DNA of 64,000 nt from Pseudomonas tructae (GTDB lineage Bacteria > Pseudomonadota > Gammaproteobacteria > Pseudomonadales > Pseudomonadaceae): positions 4,970,501-5,034,500 of the forward strand of contig NZ_CP035952.1 in assembly GCF_004214895.1 (NCBI RefSeq), in the 5' to 3' direction. Positions 49,535 through 60,746 of the stretch are shown piece after piece. The notes below the pieces were generated by a model. It saw only the letters and a list, made by a program, of their open reading frames with translations. It was not told where the DNA came from and made no database searches. Numbering within the stretch: position 1 is the stretch's first letter; each line of letters opens with the position of its first letter. The translations under genes and the position numbers were made by a program.

Positions 49535-50851
49535 ATGCGTATCAGCATCTTTGGTTTGGGTTATGTGGGTGCAGTCTGTGCGGGCTGCCTGTCGGCACGT
49601 GGCCATGAAGTGATTGGCGTCGATGTCTCCACCACCAAGATCGACCTGATCAACCAAGGCAAATCGCCAATTGTCGAACCGGGCCTCGAAGCCTTGCTGC
49701 AACAGGGTATCGACAATGGCCGCCTGCGTGGCACCACCGATTTTGCCGCGGCGATCCGCGACAGCGACCTGTCGATGATCTGCGTCGGCACGCCGAGCAA
49801 GAAGAACGGCGACCTGGGCCTTGAGTACATCGAGTCGGTGTGCCGCGAAATCGGCTTCGTGCTACGGGAAAAATCCAGCCGCCACACCGTCGTGGTGCGC
49901 AGCACCGTATTGCCGGGCACGGTGAAGAACGTGGTGATCCCGATCCTCGAAGACTGCTCGGGGAAAAAGGCCGGCGTCGACTTCGGCGTGGCAGTCAACC
50001 CGGAGTTCCTGCGCGAAAGCACCGCGATCAAGGACTACGACCAACCGCCCATGACCGTCATCGGCGAGCTGGACAAGACCAGTGGCGACCTTCTGCAATC
50101 GCTGTACGAAGAACTCGACGCGCCGATCATCCGCAAGGACATCGAAGTGGCCGAGATGATCAAGTACACCTGCAACGTCTGGCATGCCACCAAGGTCACC
50201 TTCGCCAACGAGATCGGCAACATCGCCAAGGCGGTCGGTGTCGATGGCCGCGAGGTGATGGACGTGGTCTGCCAGGACAAGGCCCTGAACCTGTCGCAGT
50301 ACTACATGCGCCCAGGGTTTGCCTTCGGCGGCTCGTGCCTGCCCAAGGATGTCCGCGCCCTGACGTATCGCGCCGGCAGCCTGGACGTGAAAGCGCCGCT
50401 GCTCAACTCCTTGATGGCCAGTAACGAATCGCAGGTGCAGAACGCCTTCGACATCATCGAAAGCCACGACAAGCGCAAGATCGCTCTGCTCGGCCTGAGC
50501 TTCAAGGCCGGCACCGACGACCTGCGCGAAAGCCCGCTGGTGGAGCTGGCCGAACGCCTGATCGGCAAAGGCTACGAGCTGAACATCTACGACAGCAACG
50601 TCGAGTATGCGCGGGTCAACGGCGCCAACAAGGACTACATCGAGTCGAAGATCCCTCACGTGTCGTCACTGCTCAATGCCGACTTCGAGCAGGTCATCAA
50701 CCACGCCGAGGTGATCGTGCTGGGCAACCGCGACGAGAAGTTCCGCGCCCTGGCCCAGCAAGCCCCTGAAGGCAAGCAGGTTATCGACCTGGTCGGTTTC
50801 ATGAGCAAGGCCACTTCCCCGGCCAGCCGCACCGAAGGTATCTGCTGGTAA
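49535..50851 (+). CDS. algD: GDP-mannose 6-dehydrogenase
   Basis: AlgD oxidises GDP-mannose to GDP-mannuronic acid, the committed step of alginate synthesis. The 438-residue protein has the Rossmann motif [20 protein letters not shown], the catalytic Cys268 in [15 protein letters not shown] and the C-terminal domain beginning [23 protein letters not shown] at 49535 gives the same N terminus as P. aeruginosa AlgD ([13 protein letters not shown]) and has AGGTGA upstream; the GTG at 49526 is in frame but not used in homologues. First gene of the alginate operon. Confidence 0.97.
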   Translation: MRISIFGLGYVGAVCAGCLSARGHEVIGVDVSTTKIDLINQGKSPIVEPGLEALLQQGIDNGRLRGTTDFAAAIRDSDLSMICVGTPSKKNGDLGLEYIESVCREIGFVLREKSSRHTVVVRSTVLPGTVKNVVIPILEDCSGKKAGVDFGVAVNPEFLRESTAIKDYDQPPMTVIGELDKTSGDLLQSLYEELDAPIIRKDIEVAEMIKYTCNVWHATKVTFANEIGNIAKAVGVDGREVMDVVCQDKALNLSQYYMRPGFAFGGSCLPKDVRALTYRAGSLDVKAPLLNSLMASNESQVQNAFDIIESHDKRKIALLGLSFKAGTDDLRESPLVELAERLIGKGYELNIYDSNVEYARVNGANKDYIESKIPHVSSLLNADFEQVINHAEVIVLGNRDEKFRALAQQAPEGKQVIDLVGFMSKATSPASRTEGICW

Positions 50852-50907
50852 GCCGGCAGGCGCGGGGCCTTCGGGCTCCGCGCACCACCTCCCCCTACTG
50901 GATACGG

Positions 50908-52398
50908 ATGCAGAACATGCAAAGGCTCAAGCACGGCCTGTTACAGGTCGCCGGTTGGCTGTTCTACGTGAGCCTGCTCATGTTGATCGCCCTGGCCTTG
51001 CCCAACTCCATTTTCGACCCCGACTCGAAGGACTTCATTTTCCTGGTCGGCGCCGTCGGTATCTGGCGCTATTCCATGGGTGCCACGCACTTTGTGCGCG
51101 GCATGCTGTTCCTCTACCTGGTCTACCCCTACCTGCGGCGCAAGGTGCGCAAGCTCGGTAGCGCGGCCGACCCCTCCCACGTGTACCTGATGGTCACCAG
51201 TTTTCGCATCGATGCCCTGACCACCGCCCAGGTCTACAGCTCGGTGATCCGCGAGGCGATCGACTGCGGCTACCCGACCACTGTGGTCTGTTCGCTGGTG
51301 GAAATGTCCGACGAACTGCTAGTGAAAAGCCTGTGGGAAAAGTACAACCCGCCGGCGCGTGTGACCCTCGACTTCGTACGCATCGCCGGGACCGGCAAGC
51401 GCGACGGCCTGGCCTATGGCTTTCGGGCTATCTCCCGCCACCTGCCGGATGAAAACGCCGTGGTCGCGGTGATCGATGGCGACACCGTGCTCGGCGAAGG
51501 CGTGGTCCGCAAGACCGTGCCCTGGTTCAAGCTGTTCGGCAATGTCGGCGGCCTGACCACCAACGAATTCTGTGAAGTGCGTGGCGGCTACATCATGAGC
51601 GAGTGGCACAAGCTGCGCTTCGCCCAGCGCCACATCAACATGTGCTCGATGGCCCTGTCCAAGCGCGTGCTGACCATGACCGGGCGCATGTCGGTGTTCC
51701 GCGCCGCCGTGGTGACCAACCCCGAGTTCATCAAAGACGTCGAGAACGACTCGCTGCAGCACTGGCGCCTGGGCCGCTTCAAGTTCCTCACCGGCGACGA
51801 CAAGTCGAGCTGGTTCAGCCTGATGCGCCTGGGTTACGACACCTTCTACGTGCCGGATGCGGCGATCAACACGGTCGAGCATCCACCGGAAAAAAGCTTC
51901 ATCAAGGCCAGCCGCAAACTGATGTACCGCTGGTACGGCAACAACCTGCGGCAGAACTCACGGGCCCTGGGCCTGGGCATCCGCCGCCTCGGCCTGTTCA
52001 CCAGCGTGGTGCTGTTCGACCAGCGCGTGTCGATGTGGACCAGCCTGCTTGGGCTGACGGTCGCAGTCATCGCCAGTATCAAGTTCGGCCCGGCGTTCCT
52101 CCTGGTGTACCTGCTGTGGATCGGTATCACCCGGTTGATCCTGACCCTGATGCTGCTGTGCTCGGGCCACACCATCGGCCCGGCCTACCCGCTGATTCTT
52201 TATTACAACCAGATCGTCGGCGCGATCATGAAGATCTACGTGTTCTTCCGCCTCGACCGGCAGTCCTGGACCCGCCAGCCCACTGCCCTCAAACGCGACC
52301 TCGCCAGCTTTCAACAATGGTTCAACACCTGGTCTTCCCGGACCATGACCTTCTCGGCGGCCAGCATCTTCGTTGCTGTGCTGTTCATGGTCGTGTGA
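50908..52398 (+). CDS. alg8: Alginate polymerase catalytic subunit (glycosyltransferase family 2)
   Basis: Alg8 is the inner-membrane GT2 enzyme that polymerises GDP-mannuronate. The 496-residue protein has N-terminal membrane helices ([20 protein letters not shown]), a cytoplasmic GT2 domain with the acidic residues in [12 protein letters not shown] and [14 protein letters not shown], and C-terminal helices. ATG at 50908 is taken; a second ATG at 50917 is possible. Confidence 0.96.
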   Translation: MQNMQRLKHGLLQVAGWLFYVSLLMLIALALPNSIFDPDSKDFIFLVGAVGIWRYSMGATHFVRGMLFLYLVYPYLRRKVRKLGSAADPSHVYLMVTSFRIDALTTAQVYSSVIREAIDCGYPTTVVCSLVEMSDELLVKSLWEKYNPPARVTLDFVRIAGTGKRDGLAYGFRAISRHLPDENAVVAVIDGDTVLGEGVVRKTVPWFKLFGNVGGLTTNEFCEVRGGYIMSEWHKLRFAQRHINMCSMALSKRVLTMTGRMSVFRAAVVTNPEFIKDVENDSLQHWRLGRFKFLTGDDKSSWFSLMRLGYDTFYVPDAAINTVEHPPEKSFIKASRKLMYRWYGNNLRQNSRALGLGIRRLGLFTSVVLFDQRVSMWTSLLGLTVAVIASIKFGPAFLLVYLLWIGITRLILTLMLLCSGHTIGPAYPLILYYNQIVGAIMKIYVFFRLDRQSWTRQPTALKRDLASFQQWFNTWSSRTMTFSAASIFVAVLFMVV

Positions 52399-52435
52399 GC
52401 CGCAAGCCGATCAGATTAAACAGGAACAAATCGCC

Positions 52436-53602
52436 ATGAATACCGCCGTGAACGTCAATGTCGTGCATGAATCCGAAGCCCAGCGCCAGCACGCCCGGGT
52501 GCGCATCCCGGCCAAGCTGCGCTACCTGGGGGAGAACCGCGAGACTCTGGAAGTGAAGGTCGACGACCTCTCTGCCGGCGGTCTGAGCTTCCACGCCAAG
52601 CAGCCGCTGAAAGTCGGCGAAGTGCTGCGCGGGCGCCTGCAGTTCACCGTCGACAAGCTCGGCCTGGCCATGGACATCGAGATCCAGGTGCGCTCTTTCG
52701 AACCCGCAAGCGGCCGCACCGGCGTGCAGTTCCAGAACCTTGAACCACGTGATATCGCCACCCTGCGCCACATCATCACCTCGCACTTGTCCGGCGAGCT
52801 GATCACCATCGGCGACGTGCTCAGCACCCTGCAGCGCGACAACTTCACCAAGGCGCGCAAGCACAAAGATGCCAACGGCGGCATGAGCGCATTCGGTCGA
52901 CTGCGCGCCGTGACCTTCAGCCTCGGCGTGTTCGTGGTCGGCGTGGCCGCGTTCGGTTTTATCGCCAAGTCGGTGTACGGCCTGTACTTCGTCAGCCATG
53001 CCCAGGCCGGGGTGGTCAGCGTGCCGACCAGCAACGTCAGCATGCCGCGTGACGGCACCGTGCAAGGCTTGGTGGAAAGCGGCGGCCAGGTAGCCAAGGG
53101 CGCGCCATTGGCCTCGTTCAGCACCAGCATGCTGGACATGCTCAAGGGCCATCTGGATGACCAGCAATTGGAGCCAGCCAAGGTCGAGGAGCTGTTCGGC
53201 AAGCAGATGAGCGGCACCCTGACCAGCCCCTGCGATTGCGTGGTCGCCCGCCAACTGGTGGATGACGGCCAGTACGCGAGCAAGGGCCAGGTGATCTTCC
53301 AGCTGGTACCGCGCACCACCATCCCTACCGTCGAGGCGCGCTTCAGCTATCGCCAGTTCGATGATGTCAAACCCGGCTCACGCGTGCACTTCACCGTCGC
53401 CGGCGAAGAGCAGGCCCGCACCGGGCAGATCGTCAGCAGCACCAGCCTGAACAGCGAAGACCTGTCCTCGGACATCCGCGTACAGATCAAGCCGGACGAG
53501 TCGCTGCCCAGCGAACTGGCCGGCCGCCCGGTGGCGGTGGACAGCAATCGTGGCCCGTCGCTGGACTGGCTGATCGACAAAGCCGTGGCCCGTGGGCTCT
53601 AA
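52436..53602 (+). CDS. alg44: Alginate co-polymerase Alg44 (c-di-GMP receptor)
   Basis: Alg44 binds c-di-GMP through a PilZ domain and activates Alg8. In this 388-residue protein the binding residues sit exactly as in P. aeruginosa: Arg17 and Arg21 (QRQHARVRIP) and Asp44-x-Ser46 (DDLSAGG). A single membrane helix (LGVFVVGVAAFGFIAKSVYG) leads to a periplasmic HlyD-like domain (ASFSTSMLDMLKGHL, SGTLTSPCDCVVARQLVDDG). The start at 52436 follows AGGAACAAATCGCC. Confidence 0.96.
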   Translation: MNTAVNVNVVHESEAQRQHARVRIPAKLRYLGENRETLEVKVDDLSAGGLSFHAKQPLKVGEVLRGRLQFTVDKLGLAMDIEIQVRSFEPASGRTGVQFQNLEPRDIATLRHIITSHLSGELITIGDVLSTLQRDNFTKARKHKDANGGMSAFGRLRAVTFSLGVFVVGVAAFGFIAKSVYGLYFVSHAQAGVVSVPTSNVSMPRDGTVQGLVESGGQVAKGAPLASFSTSMLDMLKGHLDDQQLEPAKVEELFGKQMSGTLTSPCDCVVARQLVDDGQYASKGQVIFQLVPRTTIPTVEARFSYRQFDDVKPGSRVHFTVAGEEQARTGQIVSSTSLNSEDLSSDIRVQIKPDESLPSELAGRPVAVDSNRGPSLDWLIDKAVARGL

Positions 53603-53614
53603 GAGGATCTGCCA

Positions 53615-55069
53615 ATGACGCTTGTCAATTACCCTGTGGGAGCGGGCTTGCCCCGCGAAGGGGCCGCAATGGCTATCGCGGGGCAAGCCCGCTCCCACAG
53701 CGGCGCCCTTCTGGGTCTGGTCCTGGCCATCAGCCTGGCCGGTTGCGCCGGCCTGCCCGACCAGCGCCTGGCCAACGAAGCCCTCAAGCGCGGTGACACT
53801 GCCCTGGCCGAGCAGAATTACCGCCAGCTCGCCGACCTCGGTTACAGCGAAGCCCAGGTGGGCCTGGCCGATATCCAGGTGGACACCCGGGATCCGGCCA
53901 AGCTCAAGCAAGCCGAAGCCACCTACCGCGCCGCCGCCGATATCTCTCCCCGCGCCCAGGCCCGCCTCGGTCGCTTGCTGGCGGCCAAGCCGGACGCCAG
54001 CGAAGCTGAGCGCCAGGAAGCCGAAGCCCTGCTGAACAAAGCCTTCGCCAATGGCGAGGGCAACACCCTGATCCCGCTGGCGATGCTCTACCTGCAACAC
54101 CCGCAGAGCTTCCCCGGCACCAATGCCCAACAACAGATCGACACATGGCGCGCCGCTGGCTACCCGGAAGCCGGCCTGGCGCAGATCCTGCTGTACCGCA
54201 CCCAGGACACTTACGACCAGCACCTGGACGAGGTCGAGCGCATCTGCAAGGCGGCGCTGACCAGCACTGATATCTGCTACGTGGAGCTGGCCACCGTCTA
54301 CCAGAAACGCGCCCAACCCGAGCAACAGGCGGCGCTGATCGAGCAAGTCAAAAGCGCCTACCAGCGCGGTGCGATCCCCGCCACCCGGGTCGATAGCGTC
54401 GCGCGCGTGCTGGCCGACCGCAGCCTAGGCCAGACCGACGAGAAAACCGCCCAGGCCATGCTTGAGCAGGTGGCGCCGGTCAATCCAGGCTCCTGGGTCA
54501 GCCTGGCGCAGTTGCTCTACGACTTCCCCGAGCTGGGCGACACCGACCAGCTGATGGCCTACATCGACAAGGGCCGCGCCGCCGAACAACCGCGCGCCGA
54601 GCTGCTGCTGGGCCGCCTGTACTACGAAGGCAAAACCGTACCGGTCGATGCGCAGAAGGCTCAAACCCACCTGCTCAGCGCCGCCAACGCCGGCGAAGTC
54701 AGCGCCCACTACTACCTGGGCCAGCTGTACCGGCGCGGCTACCTGGGTAGCGTCGACCCGCAAAAGGCTGTCGATCATTTGCTCAACGCCGCCCGCGGTG
54801 GCCAGCTCAGCGCCGACTATGCCCTGGCCCAGTTGTTCAGCGAAGGCCACGGCATCCGCCAGGACCTGGTGAATGCCTGGGTGTTCAGCCAACTGGCGCA
54901 AGCCAACCCCAGCGATCAATCGCGTGAGCTGGCCGCCCAGCTCGACCAGCAACTCAACCCGACGCAAAAGGCCCAAGGCCAGCGCCTGCTGCAACAAGAG
55001 CGCCAGGCCCGTGACGCCCTGGCCCTGCAGGCTCAAGCGCAACCCGAACAAGGCGAGAACTCCCTATGA
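53615..55069 (+). CDS. algK: Alginate secretion lipoprotein AlgK with REP pair inside its signal-peptide region
   Basis: AlgK is an outer-membrane lipoprotein with TPR/Sel1 repeats that helps place AlgE and holds the periplasmic complex. From [20 protein letters not shown] onward the sequence is standard; Sel1-like repeats fill residues 330-430 ([35 protein letters not shown]). The first ~30 residues come from a REP pair (VGAGLPRE ... AIAGQARSH), followed by a normal hydrophobic core and lipobox (LAGC). ATG at 53615 has GAGGA 7 bases upstream; an ATG inside the REP spacer (53669) with AAGGGG upstream is the alternative and gives a shorter signal. Stop overlaps algE (ATGA). Confidence 0.94.
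   Translation: MTLVNYPVGAGLPREGAAMAIAGQARSHSGALLGLVLAISLAGCAGLPDQRLANEALKRGDTALAEQNYRQLADLGYSEAQVGLADIQVDTRDPAKLKQAEATYRAAADISPRAQARLGRLLAAKPDASEAERQEAEALLNKAFANGEGNTLIPLAMLYLQHPQSFPGTNAQQQIDTWRAAGYPEAGLAQILLYRTQDTYDQHLDEVERICKAALTSTDICYVELATVYQKRAQPEQQAALIEQVKSAYQRGAIPATRVDSVARVLADRSLGQTDEKTAQAMLEQVAPVNPGSWVSLAQLLYDFPELGDTDQLMAYIDKGRAAEQPRAELLLGRLYYEGKTVPVDAQKAQTHLLSAANAGEVSAHYYLGQLYRRGYLGSVDPQKAVDHLLNAARGGQLSADYALAQLFSEGHGIRQDLVNAWVFSQLAQANPSDQSRELAAQLDQQLNPTQKAQGQRLLQQERQARDALALQAQAQPEQGENSL
53634..53699. repeat. REP pair within the 5' coding region of algK
   Basis: Complete facing arms (TGTGGGAGCGGGCTTGCCCC ... ATCGCGGGGCAAGCCCGCTC ...) of 66 bases total, a multiple of three, read in frame as part of the AlgK signal region. 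The mRNA can fold it into a hairpin right after the ribosome-binding site of the ATG at 53615. Confidence 0.95.
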
Positions 55070-56547
55070 CACTCAATCCGTGGATGAAGGCCGGTTTAGG
55101 CCTGGGCTTTGCCGTGCTCTGGTCGTGCCCGACCCTGGCGGCGATGACCGCTGAGAAGAACTTCGGCCTGGATGTGAAGATCACCGGCCAATCCGAAGAC
55201 GACCGTGACCTGGGTACCCGCTCCGGCGGCGACGTCAACGGCCTGGGCCTGGACCTGCGCCCCTGGGTCTATGGCGAGCGCGGCAACTGGAGCGCCTTCG
55301 CCATGGGCCAGGCGGTAGCGGCCACCGATATCATCGAGACCGACACCCTGCGCCAGTCCGGCGATGAGGCCGAGTCCGACAATGGTCGTGCCCATGGCCG
55401 CGAAGCGGACAAAAGCTACCTGGCCATGCGCGAATTCTGGGTTGGCTACAGCGGCCTGACCGCCTACCCCGGCGAGCAACTGCGCTTTGGCCGCCAACGC
55501 CTGCGCAACGACGACGGCATGTGGCGTGACACCAATATCGAAGCGCTGAACTGGACCTTCGACACCACCCTGCTGCGCGCCAACCTCGGCGTGGCCGAGC
55601 GCTTCAGCGAGTACCGCACCGACCTCACCGAACTGGCTCCGCAAGACAAAGACCGCCTGCACATCTACGGTGACGTTGCCACCCAGTGGACGCCCGGTCA
55701 CTGGGTCGGCCTGCGCGCCCACCACACCCATGACGACGGCAAGCTGAAGAATCCCGGCGAAAGCGTCGATGCCCTGGACAAGACCCGCACCGGCGACCTG
55801 ACCTGGCTGGGCCTGGAAGCCAACAGCGACGCCTACAACTGGCGCAACCAGAACCGAGTCAACTACTGGGGCAGCCTGACCTGGCTGACCGGCGATCGCG
55901 ACAGCCTCAACACCACCACGGTCAATGGCGAGCAAGTGGCCAGCGGCAAGCAGAGCGGCGACGTCAATGCCTGGGCCAGCGACCTGGGTATCCGCCTGCG
56001 CCTGGACCCCAACTGGCAGGTCGGCGCCGCCTATGCCCGCGGCAGTGGCGGCGGTGGCAGCGACGGTTCAGGCAACTACGAGCAGACCGGCCTTGAGAGC
56101 AACCGCTCGAACTTCACCGGCACCCGCTCGCGGGTCCACCGTTTTGGCGAGGCCTTCCGAGGCGAGCTGGGCAACCTGCAGGCAGCAACCCTGTTCACCT
56201 CCTGGCAGTTGCGCGATGACTACGACGCCAGCCTGATCTACCACAAGTTCTGGCGCGTCGATGGCGAGCAGAACATCGGCAGCAGCGGCATCAATGCCGT
56301 GGTCGAGGACAACGGCATCAACCGGCCGCTGATCCAGGGCGAGAAAGACCTCGGCCAGGAGATGGACCTGGTGGTTACCAAATACTTCAAACAGGGCCTG
56401 TTACCGGCCGCCTTGAGCAAGTCGATCGACGAGCCATCGGCGCTGGTGCGCTTTCGCGGTGGCGTGTTCAAACCAGGCGATGCTTACGGCAAGGAAGCAG
56501 ACTCCTACATGCACCGCGCCTTCGTCGACGTGGTCTGGCGTTTCTGA
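55066..56547 (+). CDS. algE: Alginate outer-membrane porin AlgE
   Basis: AlgE is the 18-strand beta-barrel through which alginate leaves the cell. The 493-residue precursor has a signal ending ATLAA-type ([20 protein letters not shown]) and alternating beta-strand patterns to the end, closing with a C-terminal aromatic WRF that fits BAM-inserted barrels. It overlaps algK by four bases. Confidence 0.96.
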   Translation: MTLNPWMKAGLGLGFAVLWSCPTLAAMTAEKNFGLDVKITGQSEDDRDLGTRSGGDVNGLGLDLRPWVYGERGNWSAFAMGQAVAATDIIETDTLRQSGDEAESDNGRAHGREADKSYLAMREFWVGYSGLTAYPGEQLRFGRQRLRNDDGMWRDTNIEALNWTFDTTLLRANLGVAERFSEYRTDLTELAPQDKDRLHIYGDVATQWTPGHWVGLRAHHTHDDGKLKNPGESVDALDKTRTGDLTWLGLEANSDAYNWRNQNRVNYWGSLTWLTGDRDSLNTTTVNGEQVASGKQSGDVNAWASDLGIRLRLDPNWQVGAAYARGSGGGGSDGSGNYEQTGLESNRSNFTGTRSRVHRFGEAFRGELGNLQAATLFTSWQLRDDYDASLIYHKFWRVDGEQNIGSSGINAVVEDNGINRPLIQGEKDLGQEMDLVVTKYFKQGLLPAALSKSIDEPSALVRFRGGVFKPGDAYGKEADSYMHRAFVDVVWRF

Positions 56548-56565
56548 TGCCTGGAGTGCAGTGAT

Positions 56566-58125
56566 ATGAGCCTTCAATCGAACCCTCTGCACAGCTTGCT
56601 GGCCGGTACCTTGCTGCTGGCCAGCAGCATCGCCCTGGCCAACGGCCAGGCGCCGATGGCCAAAGGGCTGCAGCAGGCCAAGACTTACACCGTCAGCAGC
56701 GCGCCAATCGAGCCGCTGCAGATCCCGGCGCCAACCCTGCCGGACCTGTCCGGCTACACCGCGCAAGCGGTACAGAAAAAGATCGACCGCCAGCACAAAG
56801 GCAAGGTCTCGGTCCGCCGTATGCTGCAAGAAACCGCGCTCAAGGAGTTCATCGGCGGCGACAACAAGATGGCCGAATGGGTAGCCCGTCAGCACGGCAT
56901 TCCCCAGGCAATTTTCATCGACGATGGCCATGTTGATTTCACGCAACTGGCCAAGCACGTGCCCAAACAGTACCTGAGCGAAACCGCACCGGGGGTGTAC
57001 CTGGCGCGCCTGCCGATCGTGGTCGGGGCAAAGGGCGTGCTGGAGATCGACGCCAAGGTCAAGGAACTGCGCCTGTCCCAGGAAGGCGGCGCGTTCATCG
57101 TCAACGACGGCAAGCTGTTCGTCAGTGACACCCGGGTAACCGGCTGGCGCGAGAAGGACAACGGCCCGGCGACCTTCCGTTCGCCCAAGGAGTTCCGCCC
57201 GTTCCTGTTGTCCTGGGGCGGCACCCAGACCTACATCGTCAACAGCAAAATGGCCAGCTTCGGCTACGCCAAGAGCAAGTCCTACGGCGTGAGCATCTCC
57301 CAGTACACACCGAACATGGCCAAGCAGATGGGCCGTGCAGAACCCACCGGCTGGATCATCGGCTCCGAATTCAGCGACATGTGGTACGGCTTCTACTGCT
57401 ATGAAACCAGCGACTTCGTGATCAAGGACAGCACCTACCGCGACAACATTGTCTACGGCATCGACCCCCACGACCGTTCGCACCGTTTGATCATCGCCGG
57501 CAACACCGTTTACGGGACCAAGAAGAAGCACGGCATCATCGTTTCGCGTGAGGTCAACGACAGCTGGATCATCAACAACAAGAGCTACGACAACAAGCTC
57601 TCGGGCGTGGTCATCGACCGTAACAGCGTCAACAACCTGATCGCCTACAACGAGATCTACCGCAATCACACCGACGGTATCACCCTGTACGAAAGCGGCG
57701 ACAACCTGATCTGGGGCAACAAGCTGATCAGCAACCGTCGCCACGGCATTCGCGTGCGCAACAGCGTGAACATCCGCCTGTACGAGAACATCGCCATGGC
57801 CAACGGCCTGGTCGGCGTCTACGGGCACATCAAGGACCTTTCCGAAACCGATCGCGATATCGCCCTCGACCCGTTCGACACCAAGGTTTCGCTGATCGTC
57901 GTCGGCGGTGAGCTGGCGGCCAACGGCAGCGGCCCGCTGTCGATCGACTCGCCGCTGAGCGTGGAGCTGTACCGGGTGTCGATGCTGGCCCCGAGCAAAG
58001 CCAGCGGCATCAGTTTTTCCGGGGTACTGGGTGAGCGTCAGGACGAGATTCTCGACCTGATGGTGCGCCAGCAGAAAGCCGTATTGATCGACCCGGTCGA
58101 ACGCCAGACCGAAATGGCCGAATGA
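56566..58125 (+). CDS. algG: Mannuronan C5-epimerase AlgG
   Basis: AlgG turns mannuronate to guluronate residues within the periplasmic polymer. The 519-residue protein has a signal peptide (LLAGTLLLASSIALANGQAP), a right-handed beta-helix and the DPHD catalytic motif at about residues 300-303 (GIDPHDRSHRLIIAGN). The C terminus EMAE overlaps the first codons of algX. Confidence 0.97.
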   Translation: MSLQSNPLHSLLAGTLLLASSIALANGQAPMAKGLQQAKTYTVSSAPIEPLQIPAPTLPDLSGYTAQAVQKKIDRQHKGKVSVRRMLQETALKEFIGGDNKMAEWVARQHGIPQAIFIDDGHVDFTQLAKHVPKQYLSETAPGVYLARLPIVVGAKGVLEIDAKVKELRLSQEGGAFIVNDGKLFVSDTRVTGWREKDNGPATFRSPKEFRPFLLSWGGTQTYIVNSKMASFGYAKSKSYGVSISQYTPNMAKQMGRAEPTGWIIGSEFSDMWYGFYCYETSDFVIKDSTYRDNIVYGIDPHDRSHRLIIAGNTVYGTKKKHGIIVSREVNDSWIINNKSYDNKLSGVVIDRNSVNNLIAYNEIYRNHTDGITLYESGDNLIWGNKLISNRRHGIRVRNSVNIRLYENIAMANGLVGVYGHIKDLSETDRDIALDPFDTKVSLIVVGGELAANGSGPLSIDSPLSVELYRVSMLAPSKASGISFSGVLGERQDEILDLMVRQQKAVLIDPVERQTEMAE

Positions 58126-58136
58126 GGACGCCCGAC

Positions 58137-59537
58137 ATGACCCCACACCTGATCAAACTCCTGGGCGTAAGCGCCACCTTGCTGGCCATCAGCAACGGCG
58201 CCAACGCCGATACCGTGCAGGCACCGAGCTTCACCGCCGAACCGTGCTGCCAGCTCTGCCCGGAGGCCCACGACGCCAGCCGCTACACCACCCGCTACCA
58301 GCAGAACTTCACCACCCTGGTGCAAGCCCAGGGCGACTGGCTGTTCCGTACCCGCGAAGACCTGCGCACCGAGTTCAACACCACCCCGGCCGGCTACCGC
58401 CGCCTGCAGCAGTTGCATGACGCCTTCAAGGCCAAGGGCGTGGAGCTGGTGATCGTCTACCAGCCGACCCGTGGCCTGGTAAACCGCAACATGCTCAAGC
58501 CGGCCGACAAGGCCGCGTTCAACTACGCCAAGGCGCTGCAGAACTACCAGGGCATGCTCGGGCGCTTTGGCAAGATGGGCTACACCGTGCCCGACCTGTC
58601 GCCGCTGACCAACGAGCAACTGGCCGCCGCCGACCAGGGCAAGGATTTCTACTTCCGCGGCGATCAGCACTGGACCCCGTACGGCGCCGAGCGCGCGGCG
58701 AAGATCGTCGCTGCCAGCGTGCACAAGATGCCGGCCTTTGCCGAGGTACCCAAGCGCGAGTTCGAAAGCCATAAGTCCGGGCGCATGGGCAAGACCGGCA
58801 CCCTGCACAACGTTGCCGGGCAACTGTGCGGCACCAGCTACGCGGTGCAGTACATGGACCAGTTCGTCACCCAGCCCAAGGGCGAGAGCGGCAGCGATGA
58901 CCTGTTCGGTGATAGCGGTAACCCGCAGATCACCCTGGTCGGCACTAGCCACAGCGGCAAGAACTACAACTTCTCGGGTTTTCTCGAGCAGTACATCGGC
59001 GCCGACGTGCTCAACGTCGCCTTCCCTGGCGGCGGCCTGGAAGGCTCGATGATCCAGTACCTGGGCAGCGAGGACTTCCAGAAGAACCCGCCGAAGATCC
59101 TCATCTGGGAATTCTCGCCGCTGTACCGCCTGGACCAGGAAACCATCTGGCGGCAGATGCTCGCCCTGGTCGACAACGGCTGCCAGGGCAAGCCGGCACA
59201 GATGAGCGCCAGCACTGCACTCAAGCCGGGCAAGAACGAGCTGATGGTCAACGGCCGTAACGGCGTGATCAAGGACCTGACCAATGGCCGCCACCAACTG
59301 GATATTCAGTTCGAGGACACCTCGGTGAAGACCCTGCAAGCCACCCTCTGGTACATGAACGGCCGTCACGAAGACCTGAAGATCGAGAAGCCGGAAACCG
59401 CCGACACCGACGGCCGCTTTGCCTTCGAGCTGCGCGAGGATGAGGACTGGGCTGCCCAGACCCTGCTCGCCGTCGAAGTCCAGGGGCCGCAAAGCGGCAG
59501 CCAGAAAGTCCGGGCCACCCTCTGCAAACGAACCTGA
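58137..59537 (+). CDS. algX: Alginate O-acetyltransferase AlgX
   Basis: AlgX is a periplasmic SGNH-like acetyltransferase with a C-terminal carbohydrate-binding module; it binds the polymer and adds acetyl groups. The catalytic residues are visible as Asp176 and His178 in GDQHWTPYG and Ser271 in GTSHSGKN, two residues beyond the P. aeruginosa numbering. A signal peptide leads the protein. Start at 58137 has GAGGA upstream; an ATG at 58122 overlapping the algG stop is the alternative. Confidence 0.95.
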   Translation: MTPHLIKLLGVSATLLAISNGANADTVQAPSFTAEPCCQLCPEAHDASRYTTRYQQNFTTLVQAQGDWLFRTREDLRTEFNTTPAGYRRLQQLHDAFKAKGVELVIVYQPTRGLVNRNMLKPADKAAFNYAKALQNYQGMLGRFGKMGYTVPDLSPLTNEQLAAADQGKDFYFRGDQHWTPYGAERAAKIVAASVHKMPAFAEVPKREFESHKSGRMGKTGTLHNVAGQLCGTSYAVQYMDQFVTQPKGESGSDDLFGDSGNPQITLVGTSHSGKNYNFSGFLEQYIGADVLNVAFPGGGLEGSMIQYLGSEDFQKNPPKILIWEFSPLYRLDQETIWRQMLALVDNGCQGKPAQMSASTALKPGKNELMVNGRNGVIKDLTNGRHQLDIQFEDTSVKTLQATLWYMNGRHEDLKIEKPETADTDGRFAFELREDEDWAAQTLLAVEVQGPQSGSQKVRATLCKRT

Positions 59538-59544
59538 GGCGCGT

Positions 59545-60729
59545 ATGAAAAAGTTCAGCAAAACCCCCACTACCGTGGGAGCGGGCTTGCCCCGCGAAGA
59601 GGCCGGTATTGCTATCGCGGGGCACCACTCCCACAGAGGTAGCCTAACGCTACTTGCGCTGGCCCTGGCCCTGTTCGGCCCGGCCGTGCACGCCGCCGGG
59701 CTGGTGCCCCCGCAGGGCTATTACGCCGGGATCGAGAAACTCAAGACCGGCGACAGTGACGTCACCTGCCAAGCCACCCCCAAGCCCTACACCGACAAGC
59801 TGCAGTTTCGCAGCAAGTACGAAGGCTCGGACCAGGCCCGGGCAACCTTGAACAAGGACTCGGAAAAGGCCTTTCGCAATGCAACCGCGAGCATCACCGC
59901 CCTTGAGCGCGGAGTCAGCAAACAGGTCATGCAGTACATGCGCGACGGCCGCCCGCAGCAGCTCGATTGCACCTTGCAGTGGCTGGGCAGTTGGGCCCGC
60001 GCCGATGCGCTGATGTCCACCGACTACAACCATACCGGCAAGTCCATGCGCAAATGGGCGCTGGGCAGCCTGAGCTCGGCCTGGCTGCACCTGAAGTTCT
60101 CCAACGCCCAGCCGCTGGCCGCGCATCAACAACAGGCCGAACTGATCGAGAAATGGTTCGGGCGCCTGGCCGACCAGGTGGTCAAGGACTGGAGCGGCTT
60201 GCCGCTTGAGAAGATCAACAACCACGCCTACTGGGCGGCCTGGTCGGTGATGGCCACCGCTGTCGCGACCGACCGCCGCGACCTGTTCGACTGGTCGATC
60301 AAGGAGTACCGCGTGGCCGCCAACCAGGTCGACGCCCAAGGCTTTTTGCCCAACGAGCTCAAGCGCAAGCAACGCGCCCTGGCCTACCACAACTATGCCC
60401 TGCCGCCGCTGGCGATGATCGCAAGCTTCGCCCAGGCCAACGGCGTCGATGTGCGCCCGGAAAACAATGGCGCGCTCAAACGCCTGGGCGACCGAGTGCT
60501 GTCGGGCTCGAAAGACCCGAGCCCGTTCAAGGCCAGGAACGGCGAGAAGCAAGATATGGACGAGCTGAAGATCGACAGCAAATACGCCTGGCTCGAACCC
60601 TGGTGCAGCCTCTACCGCTGCAACAGCGATGTGCTCGAGCGCAAACACGACATGCAGCCGTTCAAGAGCTTTCGCCTGGGCGGCGACCTGACCCGGGTCT
60701 ATGACCCGCAGGCCGAACAGAAAAAGTGA
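59545..60729 (+). CDS. algL: Alginate lyase AlgL with REP pair inside its signal-peptide region
   Basis: AlgL is the periplasmic lyase that degrades misplaced alginate and is part of the secretion scaffold. The mature region from [20 protein letters not shown] on is standard; the catalytic Asn-His pair (NNHAYWAAW) falls at 226-227, while in P. aeruginosa it is 201-202, so the N terminus here is about 25 residues longer (394 in total). The extra segment is encoded by a REP pair ([20 protein letters not shown]) directly before the hydrophobic core [17 protein letters not shown]. There is no ATG inside the REP, so the long form starting at 59545 ([10 protein letters not shown]) is the only good start. 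Function is presumably kept, as the rest is intact. Confidence 0.93.
   Translation: MKKFSKTPTTVGAGLPREEAGIAIAGHHSHRGSLTLLALALALFGPAVHAAGLVPPQGYYAGIEKLKTGDSDVTCQATPKPYTDKLQFRSKYEGSDQARATLNKDSEKAFRNATASITALERGVSKQVMQYMRDGRPQQLDCTLQWLGSWARADALMSTDYNHTGKSMRKWALGSLSSAWLHLKFSNAQPLAAHQQQAELIEKWFGRLADQVVKDWSGLPLEKINNHAYWAAWSVMATAVATDRRDLFDWSIKEYRVAANQVDAQGFLPNELKRKQRALAYHNYALPPLAMIASFAQANGVDVRPENNGALKRLGDRVLSGSKDPSPFKARNGEKQDMDELKIDSKYAWLEPWCSLYRCNSDVLERKHDMQPFKSFRLGGDLTRVYDPQAEQKK
59575..59635. repeat. REP pair, right arm shortened, within algL coding region
   Basis: Left arm complete (GTGGGAGCGGGCTTGCCCCG), right arm ATCGCGGGGCACCACTCCCA in which AAGCCCG of the standard arm has become CCA with a net loss of three bases. 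The frame is preserved. Confidence 0.93.
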
Positions 60730-60746
60730 TTGGCTGACGCCGTACC

